A stretch of 64,000 bases of DNA from Pseudomonas guariconensis (GTDB lineage Bacteria > Pseudomonadota > Gammaproteobacteria > Pseudomonadales > Pseudomonadaceae). How positions within the stretch are numbered: the stretch's first letter is position 1; each line of letters starts with the position of its first letter. This document shows positions 18,143 through 26,509 of the stretch, in pieces. The DNA is taken from contig NZ_FMYX01000008.1 of assembly GCF_900102675.1 (NCBI RefSeq), forward strand, positions 44,805 to 108,804. Direction: 5' to 3'. The translations under genes and the position numbers were made by a program. The notes below the pieces were generated by a model. That model was not told where the DNA came from, searched no databases, and worked only from the letters and a program-made list of their open reading frames with translations.

Positions 18143-18173
18143 GCCCGGCCATATGATGGCCGGGCTTTTTTTT
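18143..18173 (+). terminator. Rho-independent terminator after azoR
   Basis: A perfect 10-bp stem GCCCGGCCAT / ATGGCCGGGC with a three-base loop is followed by eight Ts, a textbook intrinsic terminator 52 bases after the azoR stop. Confidence 0.93.
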
Positions 18174-18287
18174 GCCGCGTCAGCCGAGGCCACTGCCTTG
18201 TGTTCCCGGCGCTAGCCGAAGCCTTGATAGTTGAACGACGGCAGGCCAACCGGCTAAGGTCGCCGCCTTGATTCACGAGAGGCAATC

Positions 18288-19157
18288 ATGGGCTATCTGA
18301 TAATCGTCGCGCTGATCCAGGCGTTCTCCTTCAACCTGATCGGGGTCTACCTGGCCGGCAACGTGGACAGCTACTTCGCAGTGCTGGCACGGGTGGTGCT
18401 GGCGCTGCTGGTGTTCCTGCCACTGACCCGCTGGCGCCAGGTGGAGCCGCGCTTCATGCGTGCGATGCTGTTGATCGGGGCGCTGCAGTACGGCATCACC
18501 TATGTCTGCCTGTACCTGAGCTTCCGCGTGCTGACGGTGCCGGAAGTGCTGCTGTTCACCATCCTCACACCGCTGCATGTGACCTTGATCGAAGATGCGC
18601 TCAACCGCCGCTTCAACGCTTGGGCCTTGCTGGCTGCGCTGATGGCGGTGGCCGGTGCCGCGGTGATCCGCTTCGACAGCATCAGTGGTGAGTTCTTCAT
18701 GGGCTTTTTGTTGCTGCAGTTGGCCAACTTCACTTATGCCGCCGGCCAGGTGCTCTACCGTCATCTGGTCGCCCGGCATCCCAGTGATCTGCCGCACTAC
18801 CGGCGCTTTGGCTACTTCTACCTCGGGGCGTTGATCGTCGTGCTGCCGGCCTTTGCGTTGTTCGGCAACGCCCAGCACCTGCCAAGCACCGACGTGCAAT
18901 GGCTGGTGTTGTTGTTCCTCGGTTTGTTCCCGACCGCCCTTGGACTGTACTGGTGGAACAAGGGGGCGTGCCTGGTCAGTGGTGGCACACTGGCGGTAAT
19001 GAACAACCTGCATGTGCCCGTTGGCTTGTTGCTCAACTTGCTTATCTGGAATCAGGACGAGCCGCTGGGGCGGCTGTTCATAGGCGGGGCGGTGATTCTG
19101 GGGTCGGTCTGGATGAGCCGGCTGGGCCTGCAGCGCCCGGCAACAGCATCTGGCTGA
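18288..19157 (+). CDS. EamA/DMT-family transporter
   Basis: A 289-residue inner-membrane protein with about ten predicted hydrophobic helices in two EamA repeats. The first helix is MGYLIIVALIQAFSFNLIGV and the second repeat begins near SGEFFMGFLLLQLANFTYA. Homologues carry labels such as 'carboxylate/amino acid/amine transporter', but the substrate is not established. The start follows GAGAGG. It is a single gene, convergent with the MscS-type channel. Confidence 0.87.
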   Translation: MGYLIIVALIQAFSFNLIGVYLAGNVDSYFAVLARVVLALLVFLPLTRWRQVEPRFMRAMLLIGALQYGITYVCLYLSFRVLTVPEVLLFTILTPLHVTLIEDALNRRFNAWALLAALMAVAGAAVIRFDSISGEFFMGFLLLQLANFTYAAGQVLYRHLVARHPSDLPHYRRFGYFYLGALIVVLPAFALFGNAQHLPSTDVQWLVLLFLGLFPTALGLYWWNKGACLVSGGTLAVMNNLHVPVGLLLNLLIWNQDEPLGRLFIGGAVILGSVWMSRLGLQRPATASG

Positions 19158-19174
19158 CAGTGTCAGGGCTCGTT

Positions 19175-19193
19175 GGGGCCGCAGCGCGGCCCC
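19175..19193. terminator. Hairpin between convergent genes
   Basis: GGGGCCGC / GCGGCCCC forms an 8-bp perfect stem with a three-base loop, 18 bases after the DMT transporter and 13 before the end of the channel gene. The T tract is poor, so function is only suggested. Confidence 0.5.
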
Positions 19194-19205
19194 GTTCTGC
19201 CGGCT

Positions 19206-20498
19206 TCAAGCCTCGGTGAGTTCACTCAGCCGTTGTGCGGAATGAGGCCTGCCAGCAAGACCCACTCGCATGTCGTTGCCGCTTGGCTGCTGATACAGGC
19301 TCAGGCCGAACTCCGGCAACACGGCCAGCAAATAGTCGAAGATATCGCCCTGGATCCGCTCGTACTCGCCCCAGGCAGTGGTGCGCGTAAAGCAGTAGAT
19401 CTCCAGCGGCACGCCCTCGGCGGTGGCCTGCATCTGGCGGACCATGCAGGTCATGCCTTGCTGCACGTCGGGGTGGTTCTGCAGATAGGCCAGGGCGAAG
19501 GCGCGGAAGGTACCGATATTGGTCAATTGGCGACGGTTGGCCGACAGAGCGGCCACCGGGCCCAGCGACTCGTTCCAGGTGCTCAACTCTTTGCGCTTTT
19601 GCGCCAGGTAATCACCCAGCAGGCGGACCTGGCCCAGGCGCTGCTCCTCTTCCGGGGTAAGGAAGCGTACGCCAACAGCGTCGATGAACAGGCTGCGCTT
19701 GATGCGGCGCCCACCTGATTGCTGCATGCCGCGCCAGTTGCGGAAGGACTCGCTCATCAGGCGCCAGGTGGGGATGGAGACGATGGTCTTGTCGAAGTTC
19801 TGCACCTTGACCGTGTGCAGGGTGATGTCCACCACGTCACCATCGGCGCCCACCTGAGGCATCTCGATCCAGTCTCCGACGTGGAGCATGTCGTTGCTCG
19901 TCAACTGCACGCTGGCGACGAACGACAGCAGCGTGTCCTTGTACACCAATAGCAGCACCGCCGACATGGCACCCAGACCGGACAGCAGCAACAGCGGCGA
20001 GCGGTCGATGAGCGTGGCGACGATGACGATGGAGGCGAAGATCCACAGCATCATCTTGGCCAGTTGCACGTAACCTTTGATGGAGCGGGTGCGGGCGTGC
20101 TCGGTTCGGGCGTAGATGTCCAGCAGGGCATCGAGCAGGCAGGAGACGGCCATGGTCATGAACAGCAGGGTGAAGGCCAGGGCGACGTTGCCGAGGAAAT
20201 GCTGGGCGGTGTCGCCCAGCTCCGGCACCAGCTTGAGGCCGAACTGGATCACCAGCGAGGGGGTGGTTTGGGCCAGGCGGTGGAAGACCTTGTTGTGACG
20301 CAGGTCATCGAGCCACTTGAGCGGTTGCTGCCGAGCGAGCAACCGGCTGGCGTGCAGCATCAGAAAGCGCGCGAGGCGGCCGATGATCAGGGAAATCAAC
20401 AGCAGCACCGTCAGGCCTAGCGCCGCATGCAGCATGGGGTGTTGATCGAGGGTGCCCCAGAGGTCCAGGGCGTCGTTCCAGAGTCGTTGTATATCCAT
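19206..20498 (-). CDS. Mechanosensitive ion channel, MscS family (YbdG-like)
   Basis: A 430-residue membrane protein with several N-terminal transmembrane helices (the first about residues 24-45), then the pore-lining MscS helix region (SPLLLLSGLGAMSAVLLLVYKDTLLSF, split here into its parts) and the cytoplasmic beta-domain (DWIEMPQVGADGDVVDITLHTVKVQ). The last segment around RMSESFRNWRGM and a long C-terminal domain match the YbdG subgroup, which contributes to survival of mild osmotic down-shock. The ribosome site is weak (CCCTC just upstream), so translation may be low or the start may differ slightly. Confidence 0.9.
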   Translation of the reverse strand: MDIQRLWNDALDLWGTLDQHPMLHAALGLTVLLLISLIIGRLARFLMLHASRLLARQQPLKWLDDLRHNKVFHRLAQTTPSLVIQFGLKLVPELGDTAQHFLGNVALAFTLLFMTMAVSCLLDALLDIYARTEHARTRSIKGYVQLAKMMLWIFASIVIVATLIDRSPLLLLSGLGAMSAVLLLVYKDTLLSFVASVQLTSNDMLHVGDWIEMPQVGADGDVVDITLHTVKVQNFDKTIVSIPTWRLMSESFRNWRGMQQSGGRRIKRSLFIDAVGVRFLTPEEEQRLGQVRLLGDYLAQKRKELSTWNESLGPVAALSANRRQLTNIGTFRAFALAYLQNHPDVQQGMTCMVRQMQATAEGVPLEIYCFTRTTAWGEYERIQGDIFDYLLAVLPEFGLSLYQQPSGNDMRVGLAGRPHSAQRLSELTEA

Positions 20499-20642
20499 GA
20501 GGGTAATAGCAGGGTCTGTGTTGCGAAAACGAGGCCCATTAGAGCGCGGATCGGCAACAAGTTGCCAAAAGAAATTCGGCGCCAGCGATGGAAAACGTTA
20601 CCCTATGCAACTGAATTTCCAGCGACTGCCCGAGGTACATCC

Positions 20643-21968
20643 GTGTTTTCCCAATTCGCCCTGCACGAACGCCTGCTCAAAGCTGTGGCCGAGCTGAACT
20701 TTGTCGAGCCGACTCCGGTGCAGGCAGCGGCCATTCCCCTGGCCCTGCAAGGGCGTGACCTGCGGGTGACCGCGCAGACCGGTAGCGGCAAGACCGCCGC
20801 CTTCGTGCTGCCATTGCTCAATCGCTTGGTCGATCTGCGCGAGCGCCGCGTCGAGATCCGCGCGCTGATCCTGCTGCCGACCCGTGAGCTGGCCCAGCAG
20901 ACCCTCAAAGAGGTGCAGCGCTTCTCCCAGTTCACCTACGTCAAGTCGGGCCTGGTTACCGGTGGCGAGGACTTCAAGGAGCAGGCCGCACTGTTGCGCA
21001 AGGTCCCGGACGTGCTGATCGGTACCCCGGGTCGTCTACTGGAACATCTCAATGCCGGCAACCTGGACCTCTCCCATGTCCAGGTGCTGGTACTGGACGA
21101 GGCCGACCGCATGCTGGACATGGGCTTTGCCGAGGACATGGAGCGCCTGTGCAAAGAATGCGAAAACCGTGAGCAGACCCTGCTGTTCTCTGCCACAACC
21201 GGTGGTGCAGCCCTGCGCGACATCATCGGCAAGGTGCTGAAGGATCCTGAGCACCTGATGCTCAACAGCGTGTCGCAGCTCTCCGAGGGCACCCGTCAGC
21301 AGATCATCACCGCCGACCACGACCAGCACAAAGAGCAGATCGTCCAGTGGCTGCTGGCCAACGAGACCTACCAGAAGGCGATCATCTTCACCAACACCCG
21401 TGCCCTGGCCGACCGGATCTACGGTCACCTGGTGGCCAAGGATGTGAAGGCCTTCGTGTTGCACGGCGAGAAGGACCAGAAGGATCGCAAGCTGGCGATC
21501 GACCGTTTCAAACAAGGCGGTTCCAAGGTCCTGGTGGCGACTGACGTGGCCGCGCGAGGCCTGGACATCGATGGTCTGGACCTGGTGATCAACTTCGACA
21601 TGCCGCGCAGTGGCGACGAGTATGTACACCGCATCGGTCGTACTGGGCGCGCAGGTGCCGAGGGCTTGGCGATCTCGCTGATCTGCCACAACGACTGGAA
21701 CCTGATGTCGAGCATCGAGCGCTACCTCAAGCAGCAGTTCGAGCGCCGGGTCATCAAAGAGGTCAAAGGCACCTACAGCGGGCCGAAGAAGGTCAAGGCC
21801 TCGGGCAAGGCCGCCGGTACCAAGAAGAAAAAGATCGAGAAGAAGGCAGGCGAGAAGAAAGGCGCCACCGCCAAGCGCAAGCCGGCCGCCAAGCCCAAGT
21901 CCAAGGCGCCTTTGGCCAGTGCCGATGGCATGGCCCCGCTGAAGAAACGCGCGCCCAAGGCGGAGTAA
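20643..21968 (+). CDS. DEAD-box ATP-dependent RNA helicase
   Basis: A 441-residue helicase that remodels RNA, probably in ribosome assembly or RNA decay. Motifs appear in order: Q-motif (FVEPTPVQAAAIP), Walker A AQTGSGKT (about 46-53), PTRELA, GTPGR, DEAD (about 157-160), SAT, and HRIGRTGRAG. The GTG at 20643 was chosen because it follows GAGG at seven bases and starts the family sequence (FSQFALHERLL). The final 65 or so residues are a Lys/Ala-rich basic tail (KKVKASGKAAGTKKKKIEKK...), likely an RNA-binding extension. Which DEAD-box paralogue (RhlE-, SrmB- or RhlB-like) it is cannot be settled here. Confidence 0.93.
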   Translation: MFSQFALHERLLKAVAELNFVEPTPVQAAAIPLALQGRDLRVTAQTGSGKTAAFVLPLLNRLVDLRERRVEIRALILLPTRELAQQTLKEVQRFSQFTYVKSGLVTGGEDFKEQAALLRKVPDVLIGTPGRLLEHLNAGNLDLSHVQVLVLDEADRMLDMGFAEDMERLCKECENREQTLLFSATTGGAALRDIIGKVLKDPEHLMLNSVSQLSEGTRQQIITADHDQHKEQIVQWLLANETYQKAIIFTNTRALADRIYGHLVAKDVKAFVLHGEKDQKDRKLAIDRFKQGGSKVLVATDVAARGLDIDGLDLVINFDMPRSGDEYVHRIGRTGRAGAEGLAISLICHNDWNLMSSIERYLKQQFERRVIKEVKGTYSGPKKVKASGKAAGTKKKKIEKKAGEKKGATAKRKPAAKPKSKAPLASADGMAPLKKRAPKAE

Positions 21969-21976
21969 GCTCATCA

Positions 21977-21999
21977 GGGCCGCTGCGCGGCTCTTTGCG
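21977..21999 (+). terminator. Hairpin after the DEAD-box gene
   Basis: AGGGCCGC / GCGGCTCT forms a stem with a TGC loop followed by TTT, 8 bases after the stop codon. The T tract is short. Confidence 0.5.
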
Positions 22000-22068
22000 G
22001 ATCAACCCGCTCCCACCACCTGGAGGGGCGTCATCCTTGTGGAAGCGGGTTTGCCGTGAAAGGGCCTT
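21994..22068. repeat. Diverged REP pair
   Basis: GCGGATCAACCCGCTCCCACCACCTGGAG on the left and CTTGTGGAAGCGGGTTTGCCGTGAAAGG on the right keep the outline of an inverted REP pair (CCCGCTCC / GGAAGCGGG) with several changes. Confidence 0.55.
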
Positions 22069-22075
22069 CAGCGGG

Positions 22076-22348
22076 TTAGTCTGCCTTTTTCTCCGCTGCT
22101 TTGAGTTCCTGGATTCGCTTGTCGATCAGCTGGCACTTGTCCGGCAGGTCCTTGCTGGCCGTGCCCAGATCCATCCCCTGCAACTCCTCGTTGATTTCCT
22201 TGGCCTTCTGCGGATTCTGCTCCGTCAACTGGGTCACCAGCCCGGCCAGCTCCTCGCGTTTCTGAGTCGCTTCTTCCGGTGTGCAGGCCCAGCCGGGCAA
22301 GGCGTAGAGCAATGCACTCGCGCACATGAAGGGCAGTAAGCGTTTCAT
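22076..22348 (-). CDS. Small secreted helical protein, unknown function
   Basis: A 90-residue protein with a signal peptide (KRLLPFMCASALLYALPGWA, cleaved before CTPEEATQ). The cleavage leaves a Cys near the N-terminus of the mature protein and a second one in DKCQLID; the rest is strongly helical and charged. It is preceded by GGAGG. It is probably periplasmic; whether the Cys is lipidated is uncertain since a clear lipobox is lacking (GWAC is close to one). Small proteins of this kind are common in Pseudomonas and not characterised. Confidence 0.78.
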   Translation of the reverse strand: MKRLLPFMCASALLYALPGWACTPEEATQKREELAGLVTQLTEQNPQKAKEINEELQGMDLGTASKDLPDKCQLIDKRIQELKAAEKKAD

Positions 22349-22549
22349 CCATTTTCCTCCCGAGTGGGGTGTACGCGGTTGAAAGACGGGAACTCTGGAA
22401 GTTCAACGAGATGGCATGGGTGGCATTGACCCTGACAGAGCGCTGTATGTCCCAGCGGCTTTTTAGCCATCCGATTTCGCCGGAACACCCATCACCACTC
22501 ACCGGTCCCATGCTGTGTACCCCACACGTTCACAGCAGGAGGCCACCAC

Positions 22550-22942
22550 ATGAGCACCTATGACTGGGACCTGATCGAACGCTTGTTGCATGAAGTGCAG
22601 AACAGCGCAGGCCACAGCTTCACGCCACGTCCCTATGCCGAGCAGCATGCGGCTGCCCTGGCCGCCGCCGGTCAGCCGGTGGGCGATCTGGATCATCTCA
22701 AGACGCGGGCCTGCGAGTACGAGAAGATCCTCTTCGAGCGCGGTTACATCGAAAGCCGTCCGGAGGAGGACGGCGGTAATGGCGAGAATTTCGTTCTCAC
22801 CGAGCGTGGCTCGCGCCTGCTCAGCCTGATCGACAGCAGCATCCCTGGGTTCGAGCATCCGCGTCAGGTGCTGGACGAACAGGACGACGCCCTCGATGAG
22901 GCGACTTTCGAACAGGTGGCCACCAAGGCGCAAATCGCTTGA
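22550..22942 (+). CDS. Hypothetical 130-residue protein, possible winged-helix fold
   Basis: A soluble acidic protein opening with YDWDLIERLLHEVQNSAG, followed by an alternating helix-strand pattern (TRACEYEKILFERGYIESRPEEDGG... FVLTERGSRLLSLID) that resembles a winged-helix wing such as in DUF2513-like proteins. Strong ribosome site AGGAGG. No function is suggested by the neighbours, which are a small secreted protein and a DMT transporter. I do not recognise the family with certainty. Confidence 0.75.
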   Translation: MSTYDWDLIERLLHEVQNSAGHSFTPRPYAEQHAAALAAAGQPVGDLDHLKTRACEYEKILFERGYIESRPEEDGGNGENFVLTERGSRLLSLIDSSIPGFEHPRQVLDEQDDALDEATFEQVATKAQIA

Positions 22943-23048
22943 GGTCGTTTTGAGACTGGCATGGGCACCCCGGCAAACCCGATAATCGGCACTCAGTTGC
23001 CAGAGACAGGACCTCGCCCATGCCATCGATAGACCACGGGGGTCGCCC

Positions 23049-23975
23049 ATGAGCGCTGCCCGCAAGAACCCCGATGCTTTTGCGTTGCAGGTCATGCTGG
23101 GCCTGTGCCTGATCTGGGGCAGCCAGCAGGTGATGATCAAATGGGCCGCCAGCGACATTGCGCCGGTGATGCAGGCGGCGTTGCGTTCCGGGATCGCCGC
23201 GGTGCTGGTGGGGCTGCTGGTCTGCTGGCGCGGCGGCTGGTCCATGGTGGGCAGCACCTGGCGGGCGGGCATGTTGGCCGGCGCCTTGTTTGGCCTGGAG
23301 TTCTTGTTCATCGCCGAGGGGCTGAAGCTGACATCGGCGGCGCACATGTCGGTGTTTCTCTACACTGCCCCGGTGTTCACAGCCCTGGGGTTGCATTTCA
23401 CGCTGCCAAGCGAGCGCCTGCGGCTGCTGCAGTGGCTGGGCATCCTGTTGGCTTTCGCCGGGATCGCCACGGCGTTCGCCGGCGGAATGTCGCTGAGCCA
23501 ACTGGATGGGCGAATGTTGCTCGGTGACGCCTTGGGCGTGCTGGCGGGCCTTGCCTGGGGCGCGACCACTGTGGTGGTGCGTGGGTCGCGACTGTCGGAA
23601 GCCCCGGCCGATCTGACCCTGTTCTATCAGTTGCTGGTGGGCTTTGTCGGGTTGCTGCTGATTGCGCTGGTCAGCGGCCAGATCGGCAGGGTTGCGTTCA
23701 CACCGGTAGCCGTTGGCAGCGTGTTGTTCCAAGCGGTGGTGGTGTCCTTCATCAGTTACCTGACCTGGTTCTGGTTGCTGCGCAAGTACCTGGCCTCCAA
23801 CCTGGCGGTGTTTTCCTTCATCACGCCGTTGTTCGGCGTGACCTTCGGCGTGCTGTTGCTGGGCGAGCCCTTGAGCCTGAACTTCGTGTTGGGCGCATTG
23901 ATGGTCCTGGGCGGGGTCATCCTGGTCAGCGCCGAACCCTGGGTGCGTCAGCAGTTACGCAGATTCGTGGGCTGA
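23049..23975 (+). CDS. EamA/DMT-family transporter
   Basis: A 308-residue inner-membrane transporter with ten hydrophobic segments and two EamA repeats: the first opens with LQVMLGLCLIWGSQQVMIKWA, the second near MLLGDALGVLAGLAWGATTV. Such proteins export amino acids or other metabolites in many cases; substrate unknown here. The C-terminal TPLFGVTFGVLLLGEPLS block is typical. It ends 21 bases before the convergent MFS gene. Confidence 0.88.
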   Translation: MSAARKNPDAFALQVMLGLCLIWGSQQVMIKWAASDIAPVMQAALRSGIAAVLVGLLVCWRGGWSMVGSTWRAGMLAGALFGLEFLFIAEGLKLTSAAHMSVFLYTAPVFTALGLHFTLPSERLRLLQWLGILLAFAGIATAFAGGMSLSQLDGRMLLGDALGVLAGLAWGATTVVVRGSRLSEAPADLTLFYQLLVGFVGLLLIALVSGQIGRVAFTPVAVGSVLFQAVVVSFISYLTWFWLLRKYLASNLAVFSFITPLFGVTFGVLLLGEPLSLNFVLGALMVLGGVILVSAEPWVRQQLRRFVG

Positions 23976-23996
23976 TGGAACGAACACGATCGGACT

Positions 23997-25169
23997 TCAG
24001 GAACTGGTGCAGGCCCTTGGCGTGCTGACCTGCGCGGCGCTGAGGCCGGTCAGCGCCAATACACCGGCCAACCCCAGCCCGCCTGCGGCGAGCATCAAGG
24101 CAGGCTGCAGCCCGCCCCAATAGTGAGTGCTCGCTGCTGCCAGCAAGGGGCCGCTGAGCTGCCCCAACGCGAAACAGGCGGTCAACAGGCCGGCATTCCG
24201 TTGGGTCGCATAGGGCGCCAACTCTCGCGAGCGCTGCATTACCAGCTGCATGCATGCCAGGAAGGGGGCGCCACACAGCAGCACGCCCAAGGCCAGGCCA
24301 AGACCGTCGCCCAGCAAGCACGCCAGCACACCCAGGCCCTGCAACCACAAAGTCGCGCTCAGCCAGGTGGATGTCCGGGTGGGGCGCCGCAGATTGACCA
24401 GCACCACGCCCAATGCTGCCGCCAGGCCGAACGCCGGCCAGAACAGATCGGCCGCCCAATGTCCCTGAAACTGATGGCTGGCCATCTGTGACAGAAAAGT
24501 CGCCGGCAGGATGTAGCCGATGCCATACAGGGCGTAGATCACGCCCAGCCGTCCGATCCCGGTGGTGGGTACAGCTGCGCTGTCGGTCATGCCCGACGGC
24601 ACCTTCGTGGCCTGCGGCTGCGGCAGCCAGGGCAATACGGCCAACAGCACGACCAGCGCCGCCACCGCATAGATCAGCCAAAGGGCGGCCGACCCCAGCC
24701 CCAGCAAGTGTGCGCCCAGGGCCAGCAGGCCGGTCAAGGCGATACCCACGCCTGGCCCGGCGAATACCAGGGCGCCGAGGCGAGGACGGCCGTATGCGGT
24801 GGCCACTTGCTGACTGAGACTGGTGATCATCACCAACACCCAGGCGCTGGCCACCCCTGTGCCGAAGCGCAGGAGCATATGACCCCAGAAGCCATCGGCA
24901 GCCCAGGAGGCGAGGGTCAGCAACACGCATAGCCAGAGGCCGGCAAGCAGACGCAGGCGCACTTGGCCCGGCTGACGGGCGAACATGCTGTCGACCGCGC
25001 CGAGAAAATAGCCCAGGTAGTTGGCCGCTGCGACCAGGCCGCCTGCGGTCAGGTCGAGCTGACCTTCGGTGATCAGGCGTGGCAGTTGCGGGGTGAGGGC
25101 GAAGCGGCCGATGCCCATGGCCATCATCAAGGCCATGGCGCTGGCCAGCAGTTGCACGAAGGGTGACAT
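23997..25169 (-). CDS. YbfB/YjiJ-family MFS transporter
   Basis: A 390-residue, twelve-helix major facilitator (MFS_4-type), opening with LLASAMALMMAMGIGRFALTPQLP, the family hallmark. It likely transports a small organic compound across the inner membrane; substrate unknown. Start follows CAGGAGA. It is divergent from a LysR gene (105 bases between start codons), so that regulator is its probable controller. Confidence 0.88.
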   Translation of the reverse strand: MSPFVQLLASAMALMMAMGIGRFALTPQLPRLITEGQLDLTAGGLVAAANYLGYFLGAVDSMFARQPGQVRLRLLAGLWLCVLLTLASWAADGFWGHMLLRFGTGVASAWVLVMITSLSQQVATAYGRPRLGALVFAGPGVGIALTGLLALGAHLLGLGSAALWLIYAVAALVVLLAVLPWLPQPQATKVPSGMTDSAAVPTTGIGRLGVIYALYGIGYILPATFLSQMASHQFQGHWAADLFWPAFGLAAALGVVLVNLRRPTRTSTWLSATLWLQGLGVLACLLGDGLGLALGVLLCGAPFLACMQLVMQRSRELAPYATQRNAGLLTACFALGQLSGPLLAAASTHYWGGLQPALMLAAGGLGLAGVLALTGLSAAQVSTPRACTSS

Positions 25170-25274
25170 GGCGGCGTCTCCTGCCAGACGAAAATGATGA
25201 GGGCAGGTTAGAGGGGATTGACTTTCAATAAAATTGAATAATGATGATCAAGTTATTCTGTTTTGGAGAATGCC

Positions 25275-26168
25275 ATGGAGTTCAGCCAACTGCGCATCTT
25301 CCAGGCCGTGGCCGAGGAGGGGTCGGTCACGCGTGCTGCCGAGCGCTTGCATCGGGTGCCTTCGAACCTGTCGACGCGCCTGCGTCAGTTGGAAGAGCAA
25401 CTGGGGGTGGAACTGTTCGTGCGCGAGCGCCAGCGTTTGCAGTTGTCTCCGGCAGGCAAGGTCCTGCTGGACTACGCCAATCGTCTGTCGACCCTGCGCG
25501 ATGAGGCGGTCGCTGCGGTGCAGGGCGGTCAACCGGCAGGCGACTTCGTCCTCGGTACCATGTACAGCACCGCGGCGACGCATTTGCCGCCGTTGCTGGC
25601 GCGTTATCACCAAACCTACCCGGCGGTGAACCTGCAGGTGCAAGCCGCGCCCAGTGGTGAATTGCTGGAGGGGTTAATGGCCCACCGGTTGGACGCAGCG
25701 CTGGTGGACGGCCCGCTGAGCCTGGCCGGGCTCGATGGCGTGCCGTTGTGCGAGGAGGTGCTGGTGCTGATCACCCGCCCGGAACATCCGCCGGTTCACA
25801 GCGCGCGGGACGTCGCGGGGCGTGCAGTGTTCGCGTTCCGGCAGGGCTGTTCCTACCGCATGCGCCTGGAAGCCTGGTACGCCCATGACCACACCCCCAT
25901 GGGGCGGGTGATGGAGATCGAGTCATACCAGAGCATGCTGGCGTGCGTAATTGCCGGGGCAGGGGTGGCATTGATGGCCCAGTCCATGCTCGACACCCTA
26001 CCTGGTCGCGACCAGGTGCAGGCGCACCGTTTGCAGGCGCCGTTCGATCACGCAGTCACCTGGCTGATGTGGCGCCAGGGCATGCTGGGGGCCAATCTGC
26101 AGGCGTGGATCGATGTGCAACAACGGGAAACAATTGACCGACGGTCGGCACGTGCCATTACCGCTTGA
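25275..26168 (+). CDS. LysR-family transcriptional regulator
   Basis: A 297-residue regulator with an N-terminal winged helix (about 3-60: SVTRAAERLHRVPSNLSTRLRQLEEQLG) and a substrate-binding domain. ATG at 25275 was chosen, since GGAG lies just upstream; a TTG four codons earlier overlaps that site. The family resembles PtrR (E. coli YneJ), a regulator of putrescine use, but I cannot confirm the orthology. It is divergent from the MFS transporter. The TGA stop overlaps a candidate Anr box that precedes the next small gene. Confidence 0.87.
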   Translation: MEFSQLRIFQAVAEEGSVTRAAERLHRVPSNLSTRLRQLEEQLGVELFVRERQRLQLSPAGKVLLDYANRLSTLRDEAVAAVQGGQPAGDFVLGTMYSTAATHLPPLLARYHQTYPAVNLQVQAAPSGELLEGLMAHRLDAALVDGPLSLAGLDGVPLCEEVLVLITRPEHPPVHSARDVAGRAVFAFRQGCSYRMRLEAWYAHDHTPMGRVMEIESYQSMLACVIAGAGVALMAQSMLDTLPGRDQVQAHRLQAPFDHAVTWLMWRQGMLGANLQAWIDVQQRETIDRRSARAITA

Positions 26169-26178
26169 TCCGCGTCAA
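26165..26178 (+). promoter_or_regulatory. Candidate Anr (FNR-type) box
   Basis: TTGATCCGCGTCAA matches the Anr/FNR consensus TTGAT-N4-ATCAA in 9 of 10 defined positions. It overlaps the LysR stop codon and precedes the PA1414-like small gene. The placement relative to a -10 is not ideal: TAGTAT begins 15 bases after the box instead of about 22, while TATGAT (26230) would put the box near -70.5, as for a class I site. Expression control is thus plausible but unproven. Confidence 0.5.
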
Positions 26179-26293
26179 ACTCGCCCCTATCTGTAGTATC
26201 AGAGGCATGCGCGATGTAGGACATCGGGCTATGATCTGTATGAAGCATCGAAGGACTGAATCGCCGTGAGGTTGACCCGTTAAGGGGGCATTT

Positions 26294-26422
26294 ATGAACA
26301 ATCGAATGTACAACTGGCTCCATGACCTTGCCGTCGCCCTGGGCTTGCTCCCACCTCCGCTGCAACCGGTGCCGATTCCTACCGACGAAGAGCAGCGCAA
26401 GCGCCAACCGCGTCGCCGCTGA
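26294..26422 (+). CDS. PA1414-like small protein (42 residues)
   Basis: A 43-codon frame encoding an amphipathic N-terminal helix (MYNWLHDLAVALGLL), a proline-rich stretch (PPPLQPVPIPT) and a basic end (DEEQRKRQPRRR). A Shine-Dalgarno-like GGGGG lies before the ATG, and a clean terminator follows. It fits the Pseudomonas small protein PA1414 by size and sequence pattern (from memory), and sits next to the sodium:solute symporter and gbuA, as PA1414 does relative to PA1418-PA1421. The P. aeruginosa PA1414 transcript is oxygen-controlled and is the source of the sRNA SicX. Whether that RNA function exists here is not known. Confidence 0.75.
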   Translation: MNNRMYNWLHDLAVALGLLPPPLQPVPIPTDEEQRKRQPRRR

Positions 26423-26427
26423 AACGA

Positions 26428-26469
26428 AAAGGCCGCCGCATCTGACGATGCCGCGGCCTTTGCTTTTTC
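26428..26469 (+). terminator. Rho-independent terminator after the small gene
   Basis: AAAGGCCG / CGGCCTTT with an inner stem (GCATC / GATGC), a TGAC-type loop and a following TGCTTTTT tract. One CC mismatch interrupts the stem. It lies six bases after the 42-residue gene, facing the end of the convergent symporter gene. Confidence 0.88.
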
Positions 26470-26509
26470 TTGCCTGGCGCCCGTCGGGGCGCCAAGCGTT
26501 CGCTTTACA

